Assembly (NCBI GenBank): GCA_012841485.1
Contig: DUUU01000167.1
Span: 1-7,920, forward strand
Reading direction: 5' to 3'
DNA from: Armatimonadota bacterium
GTDB lineage: Bacteria > Armatimonadota > JAAZEB01
DNA length: 7,920 nt
In this document: piece by piece, positions 1 to 7,098 of the stretch
How the letters are laid out: each line of letters begins with the position of its first letter
How positions within the stretch are numbered: the first letter of the stretch is position 1
Made by a program: the position numbers and the translations under genes
The notes under the pieces: model-generated
Seen by the model: the letters and a program-made list of their open reading frames with translations, nothing else
What the model was told of the DNA's origin: nothing
Databases searched by the model: none

Positions 1-9
1 ATGAGGGCC

Positions 10-52
10 GGTGCTCCGGGCACCTCGCGTGCCCGTGAGTACCGGGGTACTC
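10..52 (-). repeat. Clustered small inverted repeats after the secreted-protein gene
   Basis: Right after the TAG stop (53-55) on the minus strand lies GAGTAC-(4)-GTACTC (37-52). Beyond it is CGGGCA-(7)-TGCCCG (17-35), overlapped by an alternative pairing GGTGC-(5)-GCACC (10-24). The two main hairpins could cap the 3' end of the transcript, but there is no T run and the window ends here, so I do not call it an intrinsic terminator. Confidence 0.4.
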
Positions 53-2590
53 CTAGTCCTCGAAGTATGGTTTGAGCATGATGTAGTTGAGCGCGGTCTC
101 CGTTCCCGGCTCGGCTTCGGCGTCCGTGAACGTGATCTTGACCGAAGGCGCCGTCGCGCGGAACCGCAGGTGGTGCAGGTTGATCCGCGCCCACCCATCG
201 TTCGCCTTCTTCCCCGTGTTCCGCCGGTCCACGAAGACGTAGGACTTCTCCGGAATGAGCTCCGCGCCGGCGCCGAGGACGGCGCCCAAGCGGTGTTGCT
301 TGGGGGCAACCTTGCGCGCGACCATATCCTTGTAGTCGGCGGTGACGAACTGGAGGGTGTAGACCTTGCCCGGGGTCAGGCCGGTGGCCGTCTGGGTGAG
401 CGTGCTCGGACGTTCGGCGCCGCGCTTGAAGACACAGAAGGTGTCGCCCGTTCCCGCTTTGGCGCCCCAGCGCCCCTGGCTGCCCTTCCCGTAGCCGGTA
501 AAGCTACCGGCGCGGATGGCGGCCGCCGGTTCCGCCGTCCACCCCTTGAGCCCGTCTGTGAAGTCGCAGTTGCTGAGGTGCCCGGGGGAGTAGCGGTAGC
601 CGTAGCGCTTCGAGAGCATCTCCTTGTTGCCCTCAACACAGTAGTGGCGCAGCAGGCGCATGGACCAGCGATAGAGCTCCTCGTCGTCGTAGTAGCTCCC
701 CCAGTACCCCGTCGTCGCCAGGTCCTTGAAGGCCGGGTGGGTGGCGACGAGGTGGAGCTGCATATCCAGGTAGTACTTATAGTCCACCTCGGGGTTCACA
801 TCGAGGGAGATGATGGGGATTTGGTTGAAGTTGCCCAGGATCATCCCCGTGCCGGCGCCGGCGTTCGGGTAATACTCCTCAAGCCGCTTCATCGTATCGA
901 TGAGCCGGTCATTCAGGTAGTCGGTGGCGTCCTGCTCGTTAGGGCGGCTGTGGCAGTAGATCTCGAAGAGAAGCCGGCCTCGACCCTTCGACGCATTGAG
1001 CGACGCGCTGATGAAGTCGGTATGGATGCCGGGCAGCGCAGGCTTCCCGACGATCCAGGTATAGACCAGCCGGTTCTCGGGGTTCTTCAAGAGCCGCACG
1101 GCCTCGGTGTAATCCACGAGGGCCGGGCTGGAGAAGAACTGCTCGTCAGCAGTGAAGCCGTCGTAATACGACGCGGTCATGCCCGGGCTTTGTGACATCC
1201 GCGCGACGAGATCGGCGGCATCCTTCGGGTGGGTTGTGCCGACGTTCGCCAGCCATTTGAGCCCCATGCGGCGCACATCCGCGCGGTTGCCCTCGGGAAC
1301 GCTGCCCCCGTTGAGGGTCGTCACAGCCGGGAAGACGTGCCGGCGATGGAAGTCCCAGTCGTACTCCCCATTCTGCGGGACCTTGCTGTTGGCGCAGGCC
1401 GGGTAGTTGAACACCTCCGCGATGGAGCGCACCACGATCTTCCCGCCCGAGGCGGCGCCGGAGACGGTGAGGCTGTGGTTCCCGCGCGGCAGCTCTCGAA
1501 ACGCCTCAAGGCGAGGGGTAGTGGCCGTCACGACGGTGTCATTCGTACCCACGCGGACGTTCAGCCCCGGATCCGCCTTCGCGGCGTCCACCTTGATGAA
1601 GACCCAGCCATCGCGGACAGTACTGAACTCGAAGCGCTGCGGGGCAGCCGTTGCCTTCAGCGGCTTTCCCAGCACTTCGACCACGAGGTTGTTCAGTCGC
1701 CGGTGCGCCGAGGTGTCCACCTTGGGGAATTCCTTCAGCGTGATCACGTGCGAGATGCGGAACACTTCGGTCTGCGACGCACGCTCAACGATGGCGACGT
1801 CCAGACGGTGATCGCCCGCCGCCAGACCCGACAGATCCAGGGTATTCCGCTTGGGGGCGAGACGCTGCTTGCGGACCTTGTTGCCGTCAATCGTGCTGAC
1901 GAAGTCATACTCGCCGAGGGCACGTTCGGTCTTGCCGAAGAAATGGAAGGTGAGCTTGGGGTTGGAAAGGGGAATCGCGTTGAGCAGCGGCTGCATCGCC
2001 ACGAGCCGGGGCCGCGTCTGCTCGGTGAGAATCCGCGACGGCGAACTCTTGGCGAGGGCCCCCGCGCTGATCGCTTCCAGCTTGACCTGGGTGATCTGGA
2101 TCTCGCCAACGTAATCGATGGCGAAGATGGCGACTCCGTAGACGTCGTTCGGGCTCGGCCCCAGTTCGAACGTCTGCTCCACATGCTGCCAGCCGTTGGT
2201 GTTCTCCGGGAACGACTTGATGCCGTACTCCTTGTGCCAGCCGTTATCGTGGATGATGACGCCGCAATGGGGGCTCTTGAAGCCCCGCGTCTTGATGGTA
2301 GCGCTCATCTTGTACGTCTCGCCGGCGACGACCCGCTGGCCATGCTGGCGACAGTTGGAGCGGACCCCCTTCTTGCCTTCCGGGTTGCTGAACACCAACA
2401 CGCCGGAGTTGCCGGGCCCGCCGGTCCGACTGGAGCTCACGTTGACCCCGCCCTTATCCCAGAACGCGAGGCCATCCTGCTCCTGGCTCTCGAAAGAGGC
2501 GTTGATCAGGAGGTTCTCACCGGGCTTCACCGCCGCGTTGGCGATGCTTGCCCAGACAAACAGGATCGGAAGAAAGAGTATCCTCACCAT
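53..2590 (-). CDS. Secreted multidomain protein, putative glycoside hydrolase with carbohydrate-binding-like modules
   Basis: This encodes 845 residues with a clear Sec signal peptide: a short basic start, a hydrophobic core over residues 4-16 and a likely cut after ANA (residue 19). Residues 24-172 look like a CBM4/9-type jelly roll, opening with [10 protein letters not shown]...FWDKGG and ending in a [10 protein letters not shown] / [11 protein letters not shown] pattern. Residues 185-395 look like beta-rich linker modules. Residues about 396-668 are alpha/beta with acidic strand ends: [13 protein letters not shown] (D477, D482, E483), LLFEIYC (E543) and YYDDEEL (635-638). This resembles a glycoside hydrolase barrel, but I cannot assign a family. 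Residues 672-840 form a second jelly-roll-like module ([10 protein letters not shown] ... [11 protein letters not shown]). The start is supported by an AAGG stretch 7 bases upstream. The product is probably exported and acts on a polysaccharide outside the cytoplasm. The reading frame and export are secure; the enzymatic role is an inference. Confidence 0.85.
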   Translation of the reverse strand: MVRILFLPILFVWASIANAAVKPGENLLINASFESQEQDGLAFWDKGGVNVSSSRTGGPGNSGVLVFSNPEGKKGVRSNCRQHGQRVVAGETYKMSATIKTRGFKSPHCGVIIHDNGWHKEYGIKSFPENTNGWQHVEQTFELGPSPNDVYGVAIFAIDYVGEIQITQVKLEAISAGALAKSSPSRILTEQTRPRLVAMQPLLNAIPLSNPKLTFHFFGKTERALGEYDFVSTIDGNKVRKQRLAPKRNTLDLSGLAAGDHRLDVAIVERASQTEVFRISHVITLKEFPKVDTSAHRRLNNLVVEVLGKPLKATAAPQRFEFSTVRDGWVFIKVDAAKADPGLNVRVGTNDTVVTATTPRLEAFRELPRGNHSLTVSGAASGGKIVVRSIAEVFNYPACANSKVPQNGEYDWDFHRRHVFPAVTTLNGGSVPEGNRADVRRMGLKWLANVGTTHPKDAADLVARMSQSPGMTASYYDGFTADEQFFSSPALVDYTEAVRLLKNPENRLVYTWIVGKPALPGIHTDFISASLNASKGRGRLLFEIYCHSRPNEQDATDYLNDRLIDTMKRLEEYYPNAGAGTGMILGNFNQIPIISLDVNPEVDYKYYLDMQLHLVATHPAFKDLATTGYWGSYYDDEELYRWSMRLLRHYCVEGNKEMLSKRYGYRYSPGHLSNCDFTDGLKGWTAEPAAAIRAGSFTGYGKGSQGRWGAKAGTGDTFCVFKRGAERPSTLTQTATGLTPGKVYTLQFVTADYKDMVARKVAPKQHRLGAVLGAGAELIPEKSYVFVDRRNTGKKANDGWARINLHHLRFRATAPSVKITFTDAEAEPGTETALNYIMLKPYFED

Positions 2591-2734
2591 GTCCCTACCT
2601 TTCCGTTCCGCGCGAACCGGGCCGCTCTGTTCGGGCAGTGCCCCACCGGCCCATCATCATCTCATCCTTCGGCAGCCTCGCGTTCCTTCCTGCATCGGGA
2701 AACCGCGCAGGCCACTGGCGCCGTCAGAAAGGTG

Positions 2735-2763
2735 TTGACCAGAGAGCACCCAAGTGCTACAAT
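2735..2763 (+). promoter_or_regulatory. Sigma-70-type promoter for the prepilin-like gene
   Basis: A TTGACC box at 2735-2740 and a TACAAT box at 2758-2763 are separated by exactly 17 bases. Each differs from the consensus by one base. Transcription would begin near 2770, giving a leader of about 70 bases before the ATG at 2840. The spacer holds an inverted repeat, AGCAC-CCAA-GTGCT (2745-2758), whose last base overlaps the -10 box, so a repressor could bind there. The boxes and spacing are seen directly; promoter activity is inferred. Confidence 0.75.
2745..2758. repeat. Small dyad in the promoter spacer, possible operator
   Basis: AGCAC and GTGCT form a perfect 5-bp inverted repeat around a 4-base centre. 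It lies between the -35 and -10 boxes of the prepilin promoter and touches the first base of the -10 box. The position is typical of a repressor site, but five base pairs is short and could occur by chance. No regulator gene lies in the window. Confidence 0.3.
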
Positions 2764-2825
2764 GGGGCGACCGACGGGGCGGCGCGTGCCTAAGCAGTCC
2801 AAGGAATGCCGCCGGCAGCACTCTT

Positions 2826-2834
2826 GGGAGGTAA
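2826..2834 (+). promoter_or_regulatory. Ribosome binding site fixing the prepilin start
   Basis: GGGAGGTAA sits just before the ATG at 2840, with 8 bases between the GGAGG core and the start codon. The reading frame is open far upstream (to 1229), so this site, together with the promoter at 2735-2763, decides the true start. Confidence 0.8.
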
Positions 2835-2839
2835 CACAC

Positions 2840-3481
2840 ATGGAAATGCGACGGGAACAGAGGGGCTTTACCCTCATCGAGTTGCTCGTGGTCATCGCCA
2901 TCATTGCCATTCTGGCGGCGATCCTCTTTCCGGTCTTTGCCCGCGCGAGAGAGAACGCGCGCAAGAGCACCTGCCAGTCCAACCTGAAGCAGCTGGGGAT
3001 GGCCCAGCTGGCCTACATTCAGGACTACGACGAGAGAACGCCCATCCATCGCTGCGGGGATGCGAACAACGGGCATTTGGTCTGTACCTTCGAGGTGCTC
3101 ATGCCCTACATCAAGAACAACGGCATCCTCCTGTGCCCTTCGCGGACCCCGGCTTCCTCCACCGACACCCGCATCTTGCGCCCGGCGGCGCCGCGAAGCC
3201 CGGGCAAGGGCCTCTGGTATTGGGACAACATGGACCTGGATAACAAGTCGATGGCCCAGATCCAGCAGCCGTCTCAGAAGGTCCTCTTTGGCGACTCGGA
3301 CAGCTACGGCTATGCGTCCTGGAGGGCGGTGGGAGATACCTACCGCTACTACTTCCAGAGCCGGGTTCAGGCGCCACACGGCGAGGGTCTGAACGTCTGC
3401 TTCTACGACGGCCACGTGAAGTGGATGAAGAAGGACACCCTCGATGACCGGCGCTACTGGCAGTACAACTACGACTTCTGA
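2840..3481 (+). CDS. Prepilin-type N-terminal methylation domain protein with H-X9-DG C-terminus (pseudopilin-like)
   Basis: This encodes 213 residues. The N-terminus is a textbook type IV prepilin/type II secretion pseudopilin signal: a basic leader MEMRREQRG, cleavage expected between G9 and F10, then FTLIELL with the conserved Glu at +5 (E14) and a hydrophobic helix to about residue 30. A prepilin peptidase should cut and methylate it, leaving it at the inner membrane or in a pilus-like fibre. Next come [21 protein letters not shown] and a YIQDYDE segment. The C-terminus has H180-X9-D190-G191 ([16 protein letters not shown]), the H-X9-DG signature of large families in planctomycetes and Armatimonadota. 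The globular domain is short. The gene stands alone with its own promoter, ribosome binding site and terminator; no secretion or pilus assembly gene is in view. Its precise role (adhesion, secretion or substrate contact) is not known. Confidence 0.93.
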   Translation: MEMRREQRGFTLIELLVVIAIIAILAAILFPVFARARENARKSTCQSNLKQLGMAQLAYIQDYDERTPIHRCGDANNGHLVCTFEVLMPYIKNNGILLCPSRTPASSTDTRILRPAAPRSPGKGLWYWDNMDLDNKSMAQIQQPSQKVLFGDSDSYGYASWRAVGDTYRYYFQSRVQAPHGEGLNVCFYDGHVKWMKKDTLDDRRYWQYNYDF

Positions 3482-3497
3482 CGCGTGACTTCACAGC

Positions 3498-3538
3498 ACG
3501 GGGCGCCAGGCTACGCCTGGCGCCCCGTATTGCTTTTT
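3498..3538 (+). terminator. Intrinsic terminator of the prepilin-like gene
   Basis: A perfect 14-bp stem (3498-3511 with 3515-3528) closes on a 3-base TAC loop, followed six bases later by five Ts (3534-3538). It starts 17 bases after the TGA stop. On the other strand there is no T run after the stem, so it fits the plus-strand gene best. It may still slow transcription arriving from the converging aminotransferase gene, whose stop lies 25 bases beyond the stem. Confidence 0.88.
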
Positions 3539-3553
3539 CCGAGCTCTGCGGCC

Positions 3554-4792
3554 TCAGCCGCGGTACCAGCGCGCCACCTTGCGGATCGCGCGCGCCGTCT
3601 CGTCGATATCCTGGTCGGTGCAGAACTCGTTGAGGTGCACGCGCACGCTCCGCGTCGCCAGCGCCAGGACGTTGGGGCAGCTCTCCAACGCGAATCGACC
3701 CTTCTCCAGGCCCGGCGCGATGTAGGTGGGGAAGGCACGCGGGTCCTCGTTCAGCCTGCGGAAGAGCGGCCAGTCGAGGAGGTTCCGGGAGACGGGGCAC
3801 GAGGCACTGATCCCCTCGGCGACGAGGGCGCGTGTGAACTCCGGGCCGTCCACCCCAGCTTCTTCCTTGTCGACCAGGAGCACGCCATGCCAGTAGCTCG
3901 ACTTGCTCCCCGCCGGGGGACGCAGCAGGCGAATCCCCGGCAGCCCCTCGATCTCGGCCGCCAGGCGCTCGCCCAGCTCCCAGCGCCGCGCGGCCACCTC
4001 ACGCACCTTCTTCAGCTGCTCGATTGCCAGAACAGCGTTCACCTCGCTCATCCGGTAGTTGAGCGCGGGCATCACCGGGTCAATGGGCCCCTGCCCCGAG
4101 CGGTTATAGCTCTTATCGGCGAAGAGATCCGCGTAGCGCGCGACCTCCTCATCATTCGTGAGGAGGACGCCCCCCTCGCCCGCGCTGATATGCTTCGACT
4201 CGTTGATGGAGAAGACGCCGGCATCCCCGAGGGTACCCACCAGCTGGCCGTTCCACTCCGCCATCCAGCTTTGCGCGCAGTCTTCCAGCACCTTCAGCCC
4301 GTACTGTTGCGCCAGGCGGCAGATACCGTCCATGTCCGCCGGGCAGCCGGCCAGGTGCACGGGAAGGATCACCCGGGTCCGCGAGGTGATGTGCGGCTCG
4401 ATGGTGCCGGCGTCGATCATCATCGTCGCGGGGTTCACGTCGGCAAAGACGGGAATGGCGTTGAGCTGCATGATCCCGATCACGGTGCCGTGGTCAGTGA
4501 CCGGCGTTGTGATCACCTCGTCGCCGGGCGTCACGCCGAGGGCGGCCAGCGCGGTGTGGACCGCCGCGGTGCCCGAGGAGGTGGGCACGCAGAAGCGGAC
4601 CCCGAACATCTCCTGCACTTTCTGGCGCAACTCCTTGATGGAGGGGCCCATGGCAAGGGGAAGTGGCCCGGCCTCCAGACGGGCGCGCAGCGCCTCCGCC
4701 TCCGCCGTGGCATCATGCTTCACGCCCGTGCCATAGGGCGTCGTCTTCGTCTTCGGCCCGCCGTGAAGAGCGAGCTGCTCTCGGGCTTCCAT
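3554..4792 (-). CDS. DegT/DnrJ/EryC1/StrS family PLP-dependent aminotransferase
   Basis: This encodes 412 residues, close to the usual 370-430 of this fold-type I family. Members transfer an amino group, usually from glutamate or glutamine, to a keto-sugar or keto-cyclitol. Visible landmarks are LALHGGPKT near the N-terminus, TSSGTAAVH (71-79) for the PLP phosphate, LEDCAQS with D171 for the pyridine nitrogen, FSINESKHISAGEGG with K200 as the Schiff-base lysine, and NYRMSEVNAVLAIEQL (245-260). The substrate-side stretch TTPVTDHGTVIGIM (95-108) differs from the FxFxAT pattern of classic sugar aminotransferases, so the substrate may be unusual. The start at 4792 is chosen because AGGAGG lies 10 bases upstream; an in-frame ATG at 4831 has no ribosome site. 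The gene lies 48 bases after the beta-helix gene and is probably last in that operon. The product is cytoplasmic. The family is firm; the substrate is unknown. Confidence 0.93.
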   Translation of the reverse strand: MEAREQLALHGGPKTKTTPYGTGVKHDATAEAEALRARLEAGPLPLAMGPSIKELRQKVQEMFGVRFCVPTSSGTAAVHTALAALGVTPGDEVITTPVTDHGTVIGIMQLNAIPVFADVNPATMMIDAGTIEPHITSRTRVILPVHLAGCPADMDGICRLAQQYGLKVLEDCAQSWMAEWNGQLVGTLGDAGVFSINESKHISAGEGGVLLTNDEEVARYADLFADKSYNRSGQGPIDPVMPALNYRMSEVNAVLAIEQLKKVREVAARRWELGERLAAEIEGLPGIRLLRPPAGSKSSYWHGVLLVDKEEAGVDGPEFTRALVAEGISASCPVSRNLLDWPLFRRLNEDPRAFPTYIAPGLEKGRFALESCPNVLALATRSVRVHLNEFCTDQDIDETARAIRKVARWYRG

Positions 4793-4802
4793 CCTGTATG
4801 TA

Positions 4803-4808
4803 CCTCCT
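4803..4808 (-). promoter_or_regulatory. Shine-Dalgarno site deciding the aminotransferase start
   Basis: Read on the minus strand this is a perfect AGGAGG, 10 bases before the ATG at 4792-4790. It lies inside the extension that would be coding if the upstream ATG at 4831 were used. It therefore argues for the shorter 412-residue protein over a 425-residue one. Confidence 0.75.
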
Positions 4809-4840
4809 GTCCTGACAAGGGGATAGGCCATGCCGATGGA

Positions 4841-5965
4841 CTACGGTATCTGGTCCACCCTCTTGCCGTTGACCAGATTCCCGGAAACCAGGCACCCGGG
4901 AGCATCCTTCACCACAATCTGCTCGCCTTCGGCTCGGGTGATGTTGTTCGACGCGATGACGTGCTCGCCTCCGCCGGGGCCGGCAGTGATCGCCGGCATG
5001 GTGTGCGCCTCCTCAAAGACGTTGCCGACCACGCTGCACCCGCGGCTATCGCCCAGGGCGATGCCGCCCTGGCCCTGGTAAACGCTCTTGCGGATGACGT
5101 TGCCGGTGATGGCATGCGCTCCGCTCTCCTGCGCGCGCTCGATGATGACAGCGCCCGCGTGCGCATCGGTGATGATGTTGTCGGAGATCACAAAGCCGTT
5201 GCAGGCACCCTCCAGATGGATGGCGCAGCCGTAGTGGATGTAGTTCGAGCCAAGGGTGATGTCTCGGCAGTCGCGCTCGCGGTCGTTTCGGGCGAGAATG
5301 CCCACCTGGAAGCCCTCAATCGTATTGCCGACGATGGCGTGCTGGGCCGTGCCGTCGAGGATAATCGCCTCGGCGTGCCCATAGGCGAAGTGGTTGTTCA
5401 CCACGCGGACCTCGCGGCAGTTGCGGTCGAGGAAGAGGTGCTCCGCCTGCACCTGCCCGCCATCCCGGCTGCGCGTCTGCAAGCCATGCAGCGTCAGGTG
5501 GTGGATATTCTCGGCGCGCACGCCCCGCTTGCAATCGCGCATCCAGCAATCGCGGCAGGTGACGTTGGTGCCCTGCGTCTTCAGGTAGAGCGCGTGCCCT
5601 CCATGACCGTAGAAGAAGCAGCCATCTACCATCGTATCGTTGGGATAGTCGATGATGAGGGCATCGCCGCTGTCATAGTTGCCGACAAAGGTGAGGTCGC
5701 GCACGGTGATCTTCAGGTCTGGCCACCACTGCCCGACGGCACCCACCAGGCGCAGGAGAGGCGCGCCATCCCGGTTCTCGTTCACCAGCACGGTGGCGCG
5801 GCCTTCGCCCACCAGGAAGAGATGCTGGCCCTCGGCCAGGCGCTTCTCCACCGTCTCCGTAATCACATACTTCCCCGCCGGGAGATACACCGTGCCGCCG
5901 GTCTCCGGCAGCTGGTCCAGAGCGGCCTGCAACCCGCCCACCGCGGAGGCGTCAATCCTTAACAT
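4841..5965 (-). CDS. Right-handed parallel beta-helix protein (pectate-lyase-3-like), cytoplasmic
   Basis: This encodes 374 residues. The N-terminus (VGGLQAALDQLPETGGTVYLPAGKYVI, 9-35) is the typical cap of pectate-lyase-like and polygalacturonase-like beta-helices. About ten coils follow, with recurring Asn/Gly turns: VVNNHFAYG, IVGNTIEGF, LGSNYIHYG, ISDNIITDA, ITGNVIRKS, VVGNVFEEA, IASNNITRA, VSGNLVNGK (residues 188-368), an asparagine ladder. Such folds usually bind or act on carbohydrates (lyases, hydrolases, epimerases), but no catalytic set can be recognised. There is no signal peptide, and ten cysteines are present, including C137-x2-C140-x4-C145, which suits a reducing cytoplasm. The start is backed by AAGGAG 7 bases upstream. 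The ATG overlaps the preceding TGA by one base (TGATG), implying translational coupling with the carboxypeptidase gene. The fold is confident; the activity is unknown. Confidence 0.9.
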   Translation of the reverse strand: MLRIDASAVGGLQAALDQLPETGGTVYLPAGKYVITETVEKRLAEGQHLFLVGEGRATVLVNENRDGAPLLRLVGAVGQWWPDLKITVRDLTFVGNYDSGDALIIDYPNDTMVDGCFFYGHGGHALYLKTQGTNVTCRDCWMRDCKRGVRAENIHHLTLHGLQTRSRDGGQVQAEHLFLDRNCREVRVVNNHFAYGHAEAIILDGTAQHAIVGNTIEGFQVGILARNDRERDCRDITLGSNYIHYGCAIHLEGACNGFVISDNIITDAHAGAVIIERAQESGAHAITGNVIRKSVYQGQGGIALGDSRGCSVVGNVFEEAHTMPAITAGPGGGEHVIASNNITRAEGEQIVVKDAPGCLVSGNLVNGKRVDQIP

Positions 5966-6945
5966 CAGGCGGCTCCTTCCCGCAGCGCGCGCTCCACCGT
6001 CACGCGCATCGCCACGTCCATCAGGCGCACCTGCTCCTGCGGCGGCGTGCGCGGGTTGTTATTCTGTATCTCGACGGTGATCTTGGAGGTGGTGTGGACA
6101 ATGTCTCGCCACGAGCGGCGGAAGTACTCCGCCTGCACGCCCGTATAGTTCAGCGGAGCCACCTCCGGGAGCGGGCTGGCGCCAGAAGCAGCCCAAGCCG
6201 CAACGATCTCCTCCCCCCACGCCTGGTTGGTGGAGCGGATCGCCTCGGGAAGCTCGGGCTGCAGGATCGGGAGGATCACCATGCAGTTGTGCGCGGAGCG
6301 CTCGAACTCCGTCTGGTGCAGGTCAAGGAGATAATGGTAGCGCCGCTGGCCCAGGAGGTGATGGATCAGCCGGAAGTAGGCCGAGCGGTGACTGCGGTTT
6401 GGCTCCACGTATTCAAACGGCCCTACCTGCTCGTAGACGATCCCGATGGTGAGCGGGCGCGGCGACTGCTCGCGCAGGTCCCACTCATCGAAGCGCTCCC
6501 ACATCTTCAGAGTCCGCGGGTCAATCCCCCTCATGGTGTACCAGAACTCGTCGTTCGACCACTTGCTCCCATCCCAATAGAGCTCTGGCGAGCGCGACCG
6601 CCCATCCGGGTTGGCATCGGGGATGATGCTAAGGAGCAGGTTCCGCAGGATCTCCTCACGCGGGAGGTCCGCGGGCGAGCCATCGAGGTGCCGGCCTTCG
6701 ATCACCTGGCAAAGAAAGTCCATCATGCCGGCAGTCGTCGCCGGTTCGTGCGCGTGCGGCTGCGTGAAGAGACAGCACGTCTTCTTCTCATCAGGCACCG
6801 AAGTGTCGGTTACCGTCACCGCGTACACGTCGAACCCGACGTACTGGCGCACGGAATCGAGCCGGATAAGCTCCGGATGCTCCGCCGCCCACTTCAGTAT
6901 CCTTGGCTGCGTCTGGTGCGGCTTGGCCAGGAACGGGATAGACAT
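5965..6945 (-). CDS. M14-family zinc carboxypeptidase-like hydrolase
   Basis: This encodes 326 residues with the full M14 metallocarboxypeptidase landmark set. H64 and E67 in QPHAHEP give the HxxE zinc pair, NPDGR (112-116) the substrate-binding Asn/Arg region, H210 in LLDLHQTE the third zinc ligand, and E292 in KITVEIQNN the general base. The length matches a bare catalytic domain. There is no signal peptide or membrane segment, so it should act in the cytoplasm, unlike digestive or peptidoglycan-acting relatives. An insertion rich in Trp/Tyr (WDGSKWSNDEFWYTMRGIDPRTLKMWERFDEW, 124-155) may shape the substrate pocket. GAGGAGG lies four bases before the ATG. It is the first gene of the run with the beta-helix and aminotransferase genes. 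It could trim a peptide or cleave an amide bond in a small molecule; the substrate cannot be told. Confidence 0.9.
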   Translation of the reverse strand: MSIPFLAKPHQTQPRILKWAAEHPELIRLDSVRQYVGFDVYAVTVTDTSVPDEKKTCCLFTQPHAHEPATTAGMMDFLCQVIEGRHLDGSPADLPREEILRNLLLSIIPDANPDGRSRSPELYWDGSKWSNDEFWYTMRGIDPRTLKMWERFDEWDLREQSPRPLTIGIVYEQVGPFEYVEPNRSHRSAYFRLIHHLLGQRRYHYLLDLHQTEFERSAHNCMVILPILQPELPEAIRSTNQAWGEEIVAAWAASGASPLPEVAPLNYTGVQAEYFRRSWRDIVHTTSKITVEIQNNNPRTPPQEQVRLMDVAMRVTVERALREGAA

Positions 6946-7098
6946 AAGGCCTCCTCAGGAGAGCGGCGCGCCCGGCAGGCGAGGGCGCGCCAGCGACTTG
7001 TGATCCCCTTTTCGCGATCGCCGCCCCGGTCGCCTTCTTACTGCAGTGAACCAATGGTCCTTTTATTACCGGGATGGCTGTTGCGCGAGCGCTCCGGC
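6946..7098 (-). promoter_or_regulatory. Leader/intergenic region of the carboxypeptidase operon
   Basis: This 153-base gap separates the end of the ElyC-like gene from the carboxypeptidase start. It has one AT-rich patch in an otherwise GC-rich stretch: read on the minus strand, GGTAATAAAAGG (about 7070-7059). TAATAA (7068-7063) could be a -10 box, but I find no convincing -35 box at 15-18 bases. I see no intrinsic terminator after the ElyC-like gene, so read-through into the operon is also possible. A GC hairpin lies at 6965-6991. Confidence 0.3.
6965..6991 (-). repeat. GC-rich hairpin just upstream of the carboxypeptidase ribosome site
   Basis: GGCGCGCCC (6965-6973) and GGGCGCGCC (6983-6991) form a perfect 9-bp inverted repeat around a 9-base loop. 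In the minus-strand transcript the stem ends about 9 bases before the GAGGAGG ribosome site. No T run follows it, so it is not an intrinsic terminator. It could protect the mRNA 5' end or influence translation of the operon. Confidence 0.5.

Noticed and set aside
11..1195. Plus-strand open frame opposite the end of the secreted-protein gene
   Set aside because: It has no motif or ribosome site, and the minus-strand protein over the same bases shows a coherent signal peptide and modules.
2807..2817. TGCCGCCGGCA inverted repeat in the prepilin leader
   Set aside because: The centre is one base and the arms are five bases, too tight to act as a hairpin, and no riboswitch-like structure surrounds it.
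1229..2839. In-frame upstream extension of the prepilin-like gene, giving a 750-residue fusion
   Set aside because: The prepilin leader must be near the N-terminus, and the promoter, ribosome site and ATG at 2840 give a complete start. The extension is antisense to the secreted-protein gene.
4793..4831. Upstream ATG at 4831 adding 13 residues to the aminotransferase
   Set aside because: There is no ribosome site before it, while a perfect AGGAGG lies inside the extension ahead of the ATG at 4792.
3485..5962. A very long plus-strand open frame (825 codons) opposite the aminotransferase and beta-helix genes
   Set aside because: Its translation is low-complexity-like, rich in His, Arg, Val and Asp with no recognisable domain. 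The opposite strand carries two clear families with catalytic or fold motifs and good ribosome sites. Long mirror frames are common in GC-rich codon usage.
6951..6961. CTCCTCAGGAG palindrome overlapping the carboxypeptidase ribosome site
   Set aside because: A one-base centre cannot form an RNA hairpin loop with this stem, so it is unlikely to hide the ribosome site.
7014..7021. GCGATCGC, the HIP1 octamer that is abundant in cyanobacteria
   Set aside because: I noticed only a single copy, which is expected by chance in GC-rich DNA, and nothing else suggests a cyanobacterium.
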